From the NCBI GenBank assembly GCA_963721435.1, contig CAVRJC010000012.1, positions 682,001 through 746,000 on the forward strand: a stretch of 64,000 nt of DNA. Direction: 5' to 3'. Shown piece after piece: positions 52,313-61,933 of the stretch (within the stretch, counting starts at the first letter, position 1; each line of letters starts with the position of its first letter). Below the pieces are notes generated by a model, which saw only the letters and a list, made by a program, of their open reading frames with translations, searched no databases and was not told the DNA's origin. The translations under genes were made by a program, and so were the position numbers. This DNA comes from CAVRJC01 sp963721435 (GTDB lineage: Bacteria; Actinomycetota; Acidimicrobiia; IMCC26256; DASPTH01).

Positions 52313-55300
52313 TCCGGCTCCGTGCCTGAACGGGAGTGCGGACTCGAGTGCCAGCGGTCGGCGAGCACGTACACGGGCTCGGTGAGCAGGTCCACGACGT
52401 CGAAGATCGCGAGCAATCCGTCGTCGAACTCCGGCATGGTCTCCGTGACGGCATCCTTCAGGGCGCTGTAGCGGCCCTGGTAGCCCTGCAAGACGGCCCG
52501 AGCGACGTCGGCGGGGAGGCGGTCGGCGACGTCCACGTGCAGGAGCGTGAGGCCCACCACCTCGTTGCCCTTCACCTCGGGCACCAGGAGCACTGTGCGA
52601 CCGTCATTCCGGCCGCGCGCGACCGTGACCTCGCGCTGGGTCGCGACGCGGTGCTTCGTGCCACGGAGCGTTGGATCGGCCAGGGTGCGGGACGGGAATT
52701 CGACGGTGGTGTCGACGACGTGCAGCGTGGCCACATCCGAGGCCAGATCGCCTTCGATGCGATAGCGGGTGAACCCGGTGGTCCGTACGACCGCGGGATC
52801 GAGCGCGACGAGTGTGCGCAGCGACCGGTAGCTGAGCGCATCCCGCGCGGCACCGGCGGCGAGCACGAGCTTCACCAGCTCGACGCGGAGCAGCTCCTCG
52901 TCGGAACGCGAGATGCCGACGGTCACCGTCTTGGCCTGGTGCTTGATGGTGTCGATCGTGCGGGTGAGCTCGTTGATCCCCTGCGTGAGCGCGGCGGTGA
53001 GATCCTCGACGACGGTCGACGGCGTGCCGACCTTGCCGTGGTCGATCTCGTAGAGGTCGAGGGGCGCGCTGCCGATCGCGTAGCGCAGCAGCGACGCGAG
53101 CTGCACCGCGGTGCCGGCTTCGAGATCACCGTCGTAGCTCCCGGTGCGCAGCCCATCGGTGAACACGCGCGCCACCCGCGTGAGCTCGGGGGCCAGCGTG
53201 GTGAGCAGGTCGCCGTCGTGGTGCGCCGCTTCACCCGCGGCCACCACCGCCTGGATCGCGGCGCGCGCCTCGCGCAACGGCCGCGCGGACGCGTCGATCG
53301 CCAAGCGCAGCTTCGTAGCCGAAGAGATGCCCGGCCATGGTCGACAGCACGAACCCGAGCGCGGGGTCGACCGACGGCAGGTAGATCGTCTCCAACGCGC
53401 TCGAGAAGCGGTCTTCGCCGGCGGTCGTGATCACGATGGGCGCGGCACGGTGCGCGCGGTGGTACGCGACTTCCTTGGCGGTGTCGTCGGCGTTCGATCC
53501 CTGGAGGCCGACCGCGCACACGAGGATCAGCGGCTCGGTGCAGAGGTCGATGTGCTTCTTGTCCTCGGCGATGTCGCTCGAGATCGACTTGTAACAGAGC
53601 TCGGAGAGCTTGATCCGCACCTCGTTGGCGGCGATGCGGTTGAGCCCGTTGCCGACCACGGTCCAGTACCGGTGCGATGGCGCGTGCCGCTGCGCGATCA
53701 CCGAGATCGCCCCGCGCTGCGCGAGCACGTCGTGCATCGCGTCGGGAAGCGCGCGCAGCCCGACCAGGATCTCGTGCGCACGCTTCGCCGAGATCGTCTC
53801 GAGCTCGGTGGCGATGGCGAGTGCGAGCAGGTATCCGGCCGCCACCTGCGCGTAGAACGCCTTGGTCGACGGCACCGCCATCTCGAGGTCGCGGCCGTCC
53901 GACGTGTAGAGCACGCCGTCGGACTTGTCGACCAGATCGCTGTTCCGGCGGTTGACGACCGCGATCACGTGGGCGCCGCGCGCCCGCACGAGGTCGACGG
54001 TGCGGTTGGTGTCGGTAGTGGTGCCGCTCTGGCTGATGGCGACGACGACGGTGTCGGACATGTCGTCGCTCACACCGAACCCCGACAGCTCGGTGGCGGC
54101 TTCGGCGTCGGCGCGCAGCCGGGAGCCCACGAGCGCGGCGAGCACCGCGGCCAGGCTCTGCCCCGCGATCGCGGCAGTGCCCTGGCCGATGGCGACGACC
54201 CGGCGGATGTCACCCGCGCGCAGCCGCTCGAGCAGTGCGAGGTCGAGAGTGTCGGCACCGAGGGTGACGCGGAGGAGCCCGTCGCGTTCGGCGATCTTCC
54301 CTCGCAGCGTCTTGCGGAACGACGCCGGCGCTTCGGAGATCTCCTTCAACAGGAAGTGCGGGAACGAGCCGCGGTCGATGTCGCGGGTCGTGATCTCCGC
54401 GGTCTGGAGCTCGTCGGCCGACACCGGGAGCACGGTGCCGTCGAAGCTCATACGGGTGATCCCCGCGACCGTGCCCGCGTGCTCGGTGTCGAGGACCACG
54501 ACCTGGCCGCGTGTCGCGGCGGCGCGGGCGGGATCGGCGGGCGTCTCGCCGTCGAGCCGGAGATACGCGCGCGGCCTCTTCGACCAGGCCGTAGGGCTCG
54601 CTGGCGACGACGAACGCGTCGTCGGCGAGACCGACGTACAGGGCCTGGCCACTGCCGCGGAGCGAGAGCAGGAGCGTGCCGGGCGCGTCGGCCGCCTGGG
54701 CACCGATGGCCAGCGAGCCCTCGAGCTCGGCCACGGTCGTGCGGAACGCGTCGGCGAGCGGCAGGCCGGCCTCGAGGCGACGCGCCACGAGCGCGGGGAT
54801 CACCTTGGCGTCGGTGGTGATCTCCGCCGGCGCGTGCAGGCCTTCGAGCGCCGTGAGGTCGGCGTAGTTGTCGACGTCGCCGTTGAGCGCGCCCACGACG
54901 TACGGGCCGTCGACGCGGTCGGTCTCCTCCTGGTTGAGCGGGTGCGCGTTGGCCTCGGAGATGATGCCGACGCTCGCCCACCGCGTGTGGCCGAGCACGA
55001 CGACCTCGGCGGTGTCGGCCGACAGCGCACGCGCGAGCAGGTCGTCGGCGAGGATCGCGTGACGCAGCACCGCGGTGTTGTCACCGAGCTCGCCGATCTC
55101 CGCCGCGGCCTTGTACACGAACGACAGCGCGCCGCCGTCGACGACGCGCACCGATCCCGATCCGAAGAGAGGATCGGCGGCCCGGGCATCGATCGCGCTC
55201 CGCACCGTGGGATCATCGAGCGCGAGCTCGTGGTCGCGCACGAGAAGGTGCAGGCCCGCGGAGTCGCGGCCGCGCACCTCGAGCCGGTCGATGGCCGCCA

Positions 55301-55772
55301 GCGCGATCTGCACCGACAGGAACGCCTCGATCGCGGCGATCGACGCATCGGGGCCCGCGAGCTCGGCGACCGCGCGCGCAGTGCGCAGGCGATCGCGCCG
55401 CACGGCCCACGCCGCATCGCGGGCGCGCACCAGGGCCGCGTTGACCGCTTCGAGCTCGGCCGGGGACATCGCCGCGCTCGTGAACGCGTCGAGCCCGAGC
55501 TCGAGCTCGTCGAACTCGGCTTCGAGCGCGGTCAGGCGCTCCTCGAGCGACGCCACCAGCGCGGGATCGGCGATGAGCACCTGCACGCCGGGTACCCCGC
55601 GGAGGAGGCCGTCGACCTGCTCGAGGGGCTCAGCGGTTCGACCGAGCCGCTCGGCGATCGTACCGGGCACGTCGAACGCCGCCTCGGCCGTGGCCACGAG
55701 CCGGTACAGCTCCGTCGGGTCGGGCGCGTCCCGCTGCGCGCGCCGCCGCACGACCCCGACGATTCCGCACAT
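52309..55772 (-). CDS. glmS: Large GlmS-type glutamine-fructose-6-phosphate amidotransferase (two apparent frameshifts)
   Basis: About 1154 aa versus about 610 for ordinary GlmS. The N-terminal MCGIVGVV has nucleophile Cys2, but a helical insert of about 140 residues delays RGRDSAG to 167-173. Then GHTRWASVG and ALNGDVDNY complete the glutaminase. SIS domains follow with AISQSGTTTDTNRT and AVPSTKAFYAQVAAG. A C-terminal extension of about 330 residues, beginning after GHLFGYEAAL/AIDASARP, is unrecognised. The frame changes near 54565 and 53313 and is restored each time by dropping one C (length 3n+2). It should make glucosamine-6-phosphate for the wall. Confidence 0.85.
52314..52334 (+). repeat. 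GSVPER palindromic element, copy 9 (glmS/acpS junction)
   Basis: One mismatch from the core. It lies antisense in the last codons of glmS (RSGTEPE) and begins two bases before the acpS ATG, placing GGAG a few bases upstream of that start, as the copy at the addB/addA junction does. Confidence 0.9.
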
Positions 55773-55855
55773 AGAACAGCCAGGTTAGGAGCGAAAGGCG
55801 GGTCGAGGCGAAAGACGGTCACCATGGCCCACACCGAGGCTCGAGCGACCCGGAA

Positions 55856-57214
55856 TCAGGGGGTGCCCAGGCTGTTCCGGTTGGCGACGTGCTCGACCAG
55901 CTCGACGAGACGGTCGGCAGCTTCACCGGCCGCCTCCGGGTCGAGCGCCTCGACCATCACCCGCACGACCGGCTCGGTGCCCGAGGGGCGCACCAGCACC
56001 CGGCCTTCGCCGCCGAGCTCCGACTCGATGGCCTGCACGCGGCTCCAGAAGGTCGCGTCGCCGTTCAGCAGCGCGGGATCGCTCACTTCGACGTTGCGCA
56101 GCACCTGCGGGACGAGCTGCATGACCGCGGCGAGCTCCGACAGCGGGCGACGCCGCCGGCACATGGTGTCGAGCAGCAGGATCCCGGTGAGCGCGCCGTC
56201 ACCCGTGGTCGCGTGCAACGCGTTGATCACGTGGCCGGACTGCTCGCCGCCGAGCACGAGGTTGCGGCGCTCGAGCTCGTCGAGCACGTTCCGGTCGCCG
56301 ACCGGCGTGCGGATGAGCTCGATGCCGTAGGGCGCGAGCGCCCGCTGCAACCCGAGGTTCGACATCACGGTGGCCACGATCGCTTCGCCACGCAGGAGAT
56401 GACGGTCCTGGAGGTCGAGCGCGCTGACCGTGAGCATCTGGTCGCCGTCGACGATGCGACCCTGCTCGTCGACCGCGATCACGCGATCGGCGTCGCCGTC
56501 GAGCGCGAGACCGGCGTCGGCCCGGTTGTCGAGCACTGCCTGTTGCAGCGCCGCGGGATAGGTGGAGCCGCACTGCTCGTTGATGTTGGTGCCGTTGGGC
56601 GCCGCGTTCAAGACCTCGACGGCCGCACCCAGCTCTCGCAGGGCGGTGGGCGCCGACCGGAACGACGCGCCGTTGCCGCAGTCGACCACGACCCGCATGC
56701 CGTCGAGACGACGGCCTTCGAGCGCGTCGACGAGATACGCGACGTACGCGTCGCTCGCACCGCGGTACTCGCTCGCGACACCGACCTTGGAGCCCGAGGG
56801 CCCGCCGCCGGGATCGCTCATCGCGAGGTCGCGCAGCTCGCGCTCGACCTGCAGCTCGACCGGCTCGGAGATCTTGCGCCCACCGGGCGCGAACAGCTTC
56901 ACGCCGTTGTCGGCGAACGGGTTGTGGCTCGCTGAGATCACTGCCCCGGGCGCGCCGCGATCACGGGCGATGTGGGCGACTCCGGGCGTCGGGATCACGC
57001 CGAGGAGCACCGCGTCGGCGCCTTCGGCACAGATGCCGGCGACGAGCGCGGCCTCGATCATGGGCCCGGAGCGACGAGTGTCACGGCCGACGACGAACGG
57101 CTGCTCCGCGCCCATGACGCGCACGACCGCGCGTCCGAGGGCAGTGACGAGCTCGACGGTGAGCTCCTCGTTCGCGACACCGCGGACGCCGTCGGTGCCG
57201 AAGCGCAGAGTCAT
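55856..57214 (-). CDS. glmM: Phosphoglucosamine mutase
   Basis: A 452-aa α-D-phosphohexomutase: MTLRFGTDGVRGVANEELT, active phosphoserine in VISASHNPFADNGVKLF (Ser about 101), Mg site LALDGDADRVIAVD, sugar loop GGEQSGHVI and phosphate loop RPSGTEPVVRVMVE. It interconverts glucosamine-6-P and -1-P, next to GlmS. ATG 57214. Confidence 0.95.
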   Translation of the reverse strand: MTLRFGTDGVRGVANEELTVELVTALGRAVVRVMGAEQPFVVGRDTRRSGPMIEAALVAGICAEGADAVLLGVIPTPGVAHIARDRGAPGAVISASHNPFADNGVKLFAPGGRKISEPVELQVERELRDLAMSDPGGGPSGSKVGVASEYRGASDAYVAYLVDALEGRRLDGMRVVVDCGNGASFRSAPTALRELGAAVEVLNAAPNGTNINEQCGSTYPAALQQAVLDNRADAGLALDGDADRVIAVDEQGRIVDGDQMLTVSALDLQDRHLLRGEAIVATVMSNLGLQRALAPYGIELIRTPVGDRNVLDELERRNLVLGGEQSGHVINALHATTGDGALTGILLLDTMCRRRRPLSELAAVMQLVPQVLRNVEVSDPALLNGDATFWSRVQAIESELGGEGRVLVRPSGTEPVVRVMVEALDPEAAGEAADRLVELVEHVANRNSLGTP

Positions 57215-57233
57215 GACCGCGACGACGCGAAGC

Positions 57234-57626
57234 TCAGCGCTTGGAGTACTGCGGTGCCTTCCGGGCCTTTTTGAGCCCGTACTTGCGCCGCTCCTTCTCA
57301 CGCGCGTCACGCGTGAGCAACCCGGCCTTCTTCAGCCCCGGGCGCGCCTCTTCGTCGAGCGCGATCAACGCGCGCGCGATGCCGAGTCGCAGTGCGCCGG
57401 CCTGCCCACTCACGCCACCACCGTCGAGCGTGGCGTCGACGTCGTAGACGTCGGCGGTCTGCGTGAGCCGCAACGGCTCGAGCGCGACGACGCGGTGCGT
57501 GAGGATCGGGAAGTACTGCTCGAAGTCCCGGCCGTTGACGGTGACCTTCCCCGTGCCGGGGCGGAGCCGCACCCGCGCCACCGCTTCCTTGCGGCGACCG
57601 GTGCTCTGGATGAGGGGCTTGCTCAC
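57234..57626 (-). CDS. rpsI: 30S ribosomal protein S9
   Basis: A 130-aa protein: STGRRKEAVARVRLRPGTGK near the N-terminus, GGGVSGQAGALRLGIARAL and the basic C-terminal RREREKYGLKKARKAPQYSKR-type tail, here EKERRKYGLKKARKAPQYSK plus R. Overlaps rplM by 4 bp. Confidence 0.97.
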   Translation of the reverse strand: MSKPLIQSTGRRKEAVARVRLRPGTGKVTVNGRDFEQYFPILTHRVVALEPLRLTQTADVYDVDATLDGGGVSGQAGALRLGIARALIALDEEARPGLKKAGLLTRDAREKERRKYGLKKARKAPQYSKR

Positions 57627-58069
57627 GAACGCTCCCTGGAGATCAGTTCGAACGGCTGGGGCTGCTGCGCCGAGTGCGGGTGCGTCGGGCCGGCATAGAT
57701 CTTCAGCTTGCCGATCATGCTGCGGCCGAGGCGCCCCTTCGGGAGCATGCCCTTGATGGCGAGGCGGACGACCCGCTCGGGGTCACGCGCGAGCAGGTGC
57801 TCGAGGGTCTCCTCCGTGAGCCCGCCCGGGTACCCGGAGTGGCGGCGGTAGAGCTTGTCGGAGCGCTTGCGGGCACTGAGGTCGAGCTTGGACGCGTTGA
57901 TCACGATCACGTGGTCGCCGGTGTCCATGTGCGGCGAGTAGATCGGCTTGTGCTTGCCCCGCAGCAACGTCGCGACCTGCGACGCGAGACGGCCGAGCAC
58001 GGCTCCGTCGGCGTCGACGACGTGCCAGGCGCGGTGGATGTCAGCAGGCTTCGGGGTGTAGGTACGCAC
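57623..58069 (-). CDS. rplM: 50S ribosomal protein L13
   Basis: A 148-aa protein: TYTPKPADIHRAWHVVDADG, VLGRLASQVATLLRGKHK, GDHVIVINASKL and MLPKGRLGRSMIGKLKIYAG. GTG 58069 with GAGG upstream. The 151-bp divergent gap to the quinone oxidoreductase gene is the likely rplM-rpsI promoter region. Confidence 0.97.
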   Translation of the reverse strand: MRTYTPKPADIHRAWHVVDADGAVLGRLASQVATLLRGKHKPIYSPHMDTGDHVIVINASKLDLSARKRSDKLYRRHSGYPGGLTEETLEHLLARDPERVVRLAIKGMLPKGRLGRSMIGKLKIYAGPTHPHSAQQPQPFELISRERS

Positions 58070-58220
58070 GGGTCCTCGTGAACGGTGAACGAGCAGTGAA
58101 GGGGTGGCGTCGGGCGCTGAACGGGCTCCGAGCGCGAGGGACAAATCTAGTCGGGGCGGCCCCTCCCGGGCAATCGGAGGGCCCAGCGGCGCACGGGGAG
58201 CGTGCGGATAGCGTCAGACC

Positions 58221-59222
58221 ATGCGGGCGTGGCAGGTGACGGCGATCGGCGACCCCGCCGACGTGCTCGAGGTGCGCAGGGTGCCCGATCCGGTCGCCGG
58301 CCCCGGTCAGGTGGTCATCAGGGTCGCGGCGGCCGGGCTCAACTTCGCCGACATCCTCATGTGCCAGGGCCGGTACCAGGAGCGGCCCGCGCTCCCCTTC
58401 ACCCCCGGTCTCGAGCTCGCGGGCACGGTGCTCGCGGTGGGCGACGGCGTGACCGGCCTGGCGCCGGGCGACCGGGTGGCCGCGCTCACGACCGGCGCTC
58501 CCGGAGCGACCATCGGCGGTGCCCTCGCGGAGCTGGCCACGGTCGGGGCCGAGTGGGTGGTCCCGATCCCGCCCACGATGTCGTTCACCACCGCCGCCGC
58601 GCTCCTCATCAACCACGGCACCGGCTGGTACGCCCTCCACGACCGAGCGGCCATCGCCGCGGGCGAGTGGCTGCTGGTGCACGCGGGCGCGGGCGGCGTG
58701 GGCTCCGCCGCGATCCAGCTCGGCCGCGCCGCGGGTGCCCGCGTGATCGCGACCGCCGGCGGCGACGACAAGGTCGCGTTGTGCCGCGAGCTCGGCGCCG
58801 AGCTCGCCGTCGACTACCGCACCGACGACTTCGTCGCGCGTGTGAAGGATCACACCGATGGGCACGGCGTCGACGTGGTCTACGACCCGGTGGGCGGAGA
58901 CGTGTTCGACAGCTCGCGCCGCTGCGCGGCGTGGGACGCGCGCATCCTCGTGATCGGGTTCGCAAGTGGTCGCGTGCCCGACATCCCGGCCAACCACGTG
59001 CTGGTGAAGAACTACAGCGTCGTCGGTGTGCACTTCGGCGGCGCGGTCGCGCGCGACGTCACGCTGCTGCCACGCGTTGCGTCCGCCCTCGCGCAATTGC
59101 ACGCCGACGGCGCGATCGACCCGCTCGTGTTCGCGGAGATCCCGTTCGCCGACGTGCCCGACGCGTTGGCGCTCCTCGGCGCGCGCGGCACGACGGGCAA
59201 GGTCGTGGTGTCGGTAGGCTGA
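58221..59222 (+). CDS. Zinc-free quinone oxidoreductase (MDR family)
   Basis: A 333-aa medium-chain reductase of the NADPH:quinone oxidoreductase type. It has VAAAGLNFADILMCQGRYQ (residues about 36-54), PGLELAGTVLAVGDGVTGL, Rossmann motif VHAGAGGVGSAAIQLGRAAG (about 152-171) and VVYDPVGGDVFDSS. No structural or catalytic zinc cysteines are present. It likely reduces quinones or enones. It is cotranscribed with the next gene. Confidence 0.88.
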   Translation: MRAWQVTAIGDPADVLEVRRVPDPVAGPGQVVIRVAAAGLNFADILMCQGRYQERPALPFTPGLELAGTVLAVGDGVTGLAPGDRVAALTTGAPGATIGGALAELATVGAEWVVPIPPTMSFTTAAALLINHGTGWYALHDRAAIAAGEWLLVHAGAGGVGSAAIQLGRAAGARVIATAGGDDKVALCRELGAELAVDYRTDDFVARVKDHTDGHGVDVVYDPVGGDVFDSSRRCAAWDARILVIGFASGRVPDIPANHVLVKNYSVVGVHFGGAVARDVTLLPRVASALAQLHADGAIDPLVFAEIPFADVPDALALLGARGTTGKVVVSVG

Positions 59223-59226
59223 CCCG

Positions 59227-60669
59227 ATGCATCACCTCGACGTGCTGCTCGACCCCGCGCTCGGCGCCATCGTCGACATGGTGCTGTGGTCCCCCGAGCC
59301 GGACGTGTTCGAGGCCGCGTCGTGCGAGGGCAGCATCCGGTTCCGCCGCGACGGCACCCACTTCGAGGTCGTCGGGGTCACGGGCGAGAGCCCGTTCGCC
59401 GATCAGGCGCCCGACCGGTTCACCGGGCTCACCACCGAACGGGCCAACCCGTTCCCCGACCGCGCGCACAACTCGTACCCCTACGCGTTCGAGCAGGTGG
59501 CCCAGCTCTTCGATCACCCCGCGGCCCCCGACGTGTGCGTCGTGCACTCCGCCGCCCACAACTGGGAAGGCCAGGGCGGTCACATCGGCGAGCACGGCTC
59601 GCTCGGCGTGGTCCAGGCCCGCGCGCCGTTCGTCATCGTGGGCAAGGGCGTGCGCGCCGACGGGCCCGTCGATCGCGTGTGCCGGCTCGTCGACGTCGCG
59701 CCCACGCTGGCCGCGTTGCTCGGCTGCGATCCGCCGTCCGGTGCCGACGGCGTCGCGCTCACCGACGTGCTCGATCCCGCCGCCGGGCGCGCCGAGCACG
59801 TCGTCGGCCTCCTCTTCGACGGCACCAACGCGAACGTGCTGTACGCGATGGCGCGCGCGGGTGACGCGCCCAACGTGGCGCGCCTGATCGAGATGGGCAC
59901 GGCGTACGAGTGGGGCGCGATGTCGTCGTTCCCGACCGTCACCCTCGCCAACCACACCTCGATCCTCACCGGCCGCTTCCCCGGCCACCACGGGATCCTG
60001 CACAACGCGTGGTACGACCGCGCGCGAGGCGAGCAGGTGATCACGAACTCGATGGCCACCTGGCCGTGGGCCATGAGCCACCTCGTCGACGGCGTCGAGA
60101 CGCTGCACGCGCCGATCCACCGTGCGTTCCCCGGTGCGTTCACCGCGTCGGTCAACGAGCCGTGCGACGTCGGCGCCGACTACTCAACGTTCGAGTTCTT
60201 CCGCAACGGCGACGTGTCGGCGATCCCCGATGGTCCCGAGGGCATCCCGCACGCCACCGAGCGGTTCGTGCGCCCGTCGAAGGACTACGCGTGGTCCACC
60301 ACCGTCGACCACTTGTGTGTCGACCAGGCGGTCTCGATCTGGGCGGGCGAGTACCGCGACCAGACGTACCCGCACCCGAAGTTCATGTGGTGCAACTTCA
60401 CGTTGACCGACGCCGCGTTCCACGAGGGTGGCCCCTACTCCGAGATCGCCGCGGCATCGGTGCGCGACTCCGACGCCCGCCTCGGCGACGTGCTCGACGC
60501 GGTCGAGCGCGCGGGCGTGTTCGAAGACACCGCGTTCGTCCTCGTCGCCGACCACGGCATGGAGGAGACGAACCCCTCGGTGCAGGGCGACTGGGACGTC
60601 GCGCTCCGCGACGCCGGGATCAAGTTCCGCGACGAGGGCTACTGCTTCCTGTACCTCGACGAGGAGTAG
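59227..60669 (+). CDS. Alkaline-phosphatase superfamily phosphodiesterase, apparently circularly permuted
   Basis: A 480-aa protein. The usual N-terminal catalytic motifs begin only at about residue 197: LLFDGTNAN, nucleophile FPTVTLANHTSILTGRFPGH (Thr about 239), metal-binding LTDAAFHEGGP and VADHGMEE. The block that normally ends such enzymes, GEHGSLGVVQARAPFVIVGK then VDVAPTLAALLG, lies instead near residues 120-170. No signal peptide is visible. It is a likely nucleotide pyrophosphatase or phosphodiesterase; substrate unknown. Confidence 0.75.
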   Translation: MHHLDVLLDPALGAIVDMVLWSPEPDVFEAASCEGSIRFRRDGTHFEVVGVTGESPFADQAPDRFTGLTTERANPFPDRAHNSYPYAFEQVAQLFDHPAAPDVCVVHSAAHNWEGQGGHIGEHGSLGVVQARAPFVIVGKGVRADGPVDRVCRLVDVAPTLAALLGCDPPSGADGVALTDVLDPAAGRAEHVVGLLFDGTNANVLYAMARAGDAPNVARLIEMGTAYEWGAMSSFPTVTLANHTSILTGRFPGHHGILHNAWYDRARGEQVITNSMATWPWAMSHLVDGVETLHAPIHRAFPGAFTASVNEPCDVGADYSTFEFFRNGDVSAIPDGPEGIPHATERFVRPSKDYAWSTTVDHLCVDQAVSIWAGEYRDQTYPHPKFMWCNFTLTDAAFHEGGPYSEIAAASVRDSDARLGDVLDAVERAGVFEDTAFVLVADHGMEETNPSVQGDWDVALRDAGIKFRDEGYCFLYLDEE

Positions 60670-60673
60670 CCCG

Positions 60674-61792
60674 TCAGACCGTGGTACCGACCGCGCTCCC
60701 GATGCCGTAGGTGACCAACGCGACGATCGCGCCGATCGCAGCCATGCGGAAGCCGGCGCGACCGGCGTGACGGCCGGTGAAGATCGAGGTCGCGGCGCCG
60801 GTCGCGAACAGCGCGGCCAGCGAGATCACCGCGGCCACGACGATCGGCGCGGTACCGCTCCCGAAGAAGAACGGCAGGAGCGGGATGAGCGCGCCGAGGC
60901 CGAAGGCGAGGAACGACGAGACCGCCGCGACCCACGGTGAGCCCAGCTTCCCGGGGTCGAGGCCGAGCTCTTCACGCGCGAGCGTGTCGAGCGCGATGTC
61001 GGAGCGGCTCATGATGTTGTCGACGAGCGCGCGTGCCGCGTCGGGCGTGATCCCCTTGGCGCGGTAGATCAGCTCGAGCTCTTCGCGCTCCTCCTCCGGG
61101 AACGCCCGCAGCTCTTCCTTCTCGATGCGCAGCTCGTTCTCGTACAGCTCCCGCTGTGAGCGGATCGAGATCCACTCGCCCGACGCCATCGAGAGCGCGC
61201 CCGCGACCAGCCCGGCGATACCCGCGAGCAGCACGAAGCTGTTCTGGCTGGTGCCGCCGGCGACGCCCATGACCAGCGAGAAGTTCGACACCAGGCCGTC
61301 GTTCATCCCGAACACGACCGCCCGCAACGTGCCGCCGACGTTGGCACGGTGACGACCTTCCGACGCGGCGATGCGCCCACCGGTCGGCATCCCCTGCATC
61401 GCGGCGATGGTGCGGCCGGCCGCGGCTTCCTGTTGCGCCATGGCCGCGGTGGCCTCGTCGTCGTCACGGTAGCGGTCGGCTTCCGCCGCCTCGGTGCGCA
61501 ACATCAGCGGCAGCACCGCCTCCGTACCGAACCGTCGCGCGAGGAAGCACAGCGCGCGAACGCGGAACGGCAGCCGCGGCTTCTTCGGCTCGATGCCGTC
61601 CTTGCGCAGCAAACGGGCCCAGTGCTCCGCGTGACGCTCCTCCGCGGCAGCGAGTTGCAGGAAGACGTCGCGACGGTCGGCGTCGGCGTAGTCGGCGAGC
61701 CCGCGGAACAACGCGCCGCCCGCGATCTCGTCGGCGTACATCTCCTCGAGCCGCTTGCGCCGCTTCGCGTCGTGAACCTCTACCTCCGCCAC
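60674..61792 (-). CDS. Rubrerythrin/VIT1 fusion (CCC1-like iron/manganese transporter)
   Basis: About 372 aa. The N-terminal ferritin-like domain has RLEEMYADEIAGGALFRGLA and QLAAAEERHAEHWARLL with the metal-binding Glu/His residues. The VIT1 membrane domain then has VVFGMNDGLVSNFSLVMGVA, a cytoplasmic EEREELELIYRAKGI region and C-terminal helices (IVVAAVISLAALFATGA). It likely exports or sequesters Fe2+/Mn2+. GTG 61792 is chosen because the open frame upstream looks non-coding; the start is not certain. Confidence 0.82.
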   Translation of the reverse strand: MAEVEVHDAKRRKRLEEMYADEIAGGALFRGLADYADADRRDVFLQLAAAEERHAEHWARLLRKDGIEPKKPRLPFRVRALCFLARRFGTEAVLPLMLRTEAAEADRYRDDDEATAAMAQQEAAAGRTIAAMQGMPTGGRIAASEGRHRANVGGTLRAVVFGMNDGLVSNFSLVMGVAGGTSQNSFVLLAGIAGLVAGALSMASGEWISIRSQRELYENELRIEKEELRAFPEEEREELELIYRAKGITPDAARALVDNIMSRSDIALDTLAREELGLDPGKLGSPWVAAVSSFLAFGLGALIPLLPFFFGSGTAPIVVAAVISLAALFATGAATSIFTGRHAGRAGFRMAAIGAIVALVTYGIGSAVGTTV

Positions 61793-61933
61793 CCCGTCAC
61801 GGTACCCAGTGCGATTCGCACACGCGTCATGAGGGCAGCCGTACTTCACCTCTCCTCCGCCCCCCACGAACACCCGGCAGTTGAGTGACCTAGAGACCAC
61901 TCGAGTGCCGGTTGCTCGCCGAGGAACGTGCGT

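Noticed and set aside
55965..55990. A sequence in glmM similar to the GSVPER element (GGCTCGGTGCCCGAGGGG)
   Set aside because: It encodes the universal phosphohexomutase motif RPSGTEPVVRV, so the likeness (about 17 of 20 bases) is explained by protein conservation.
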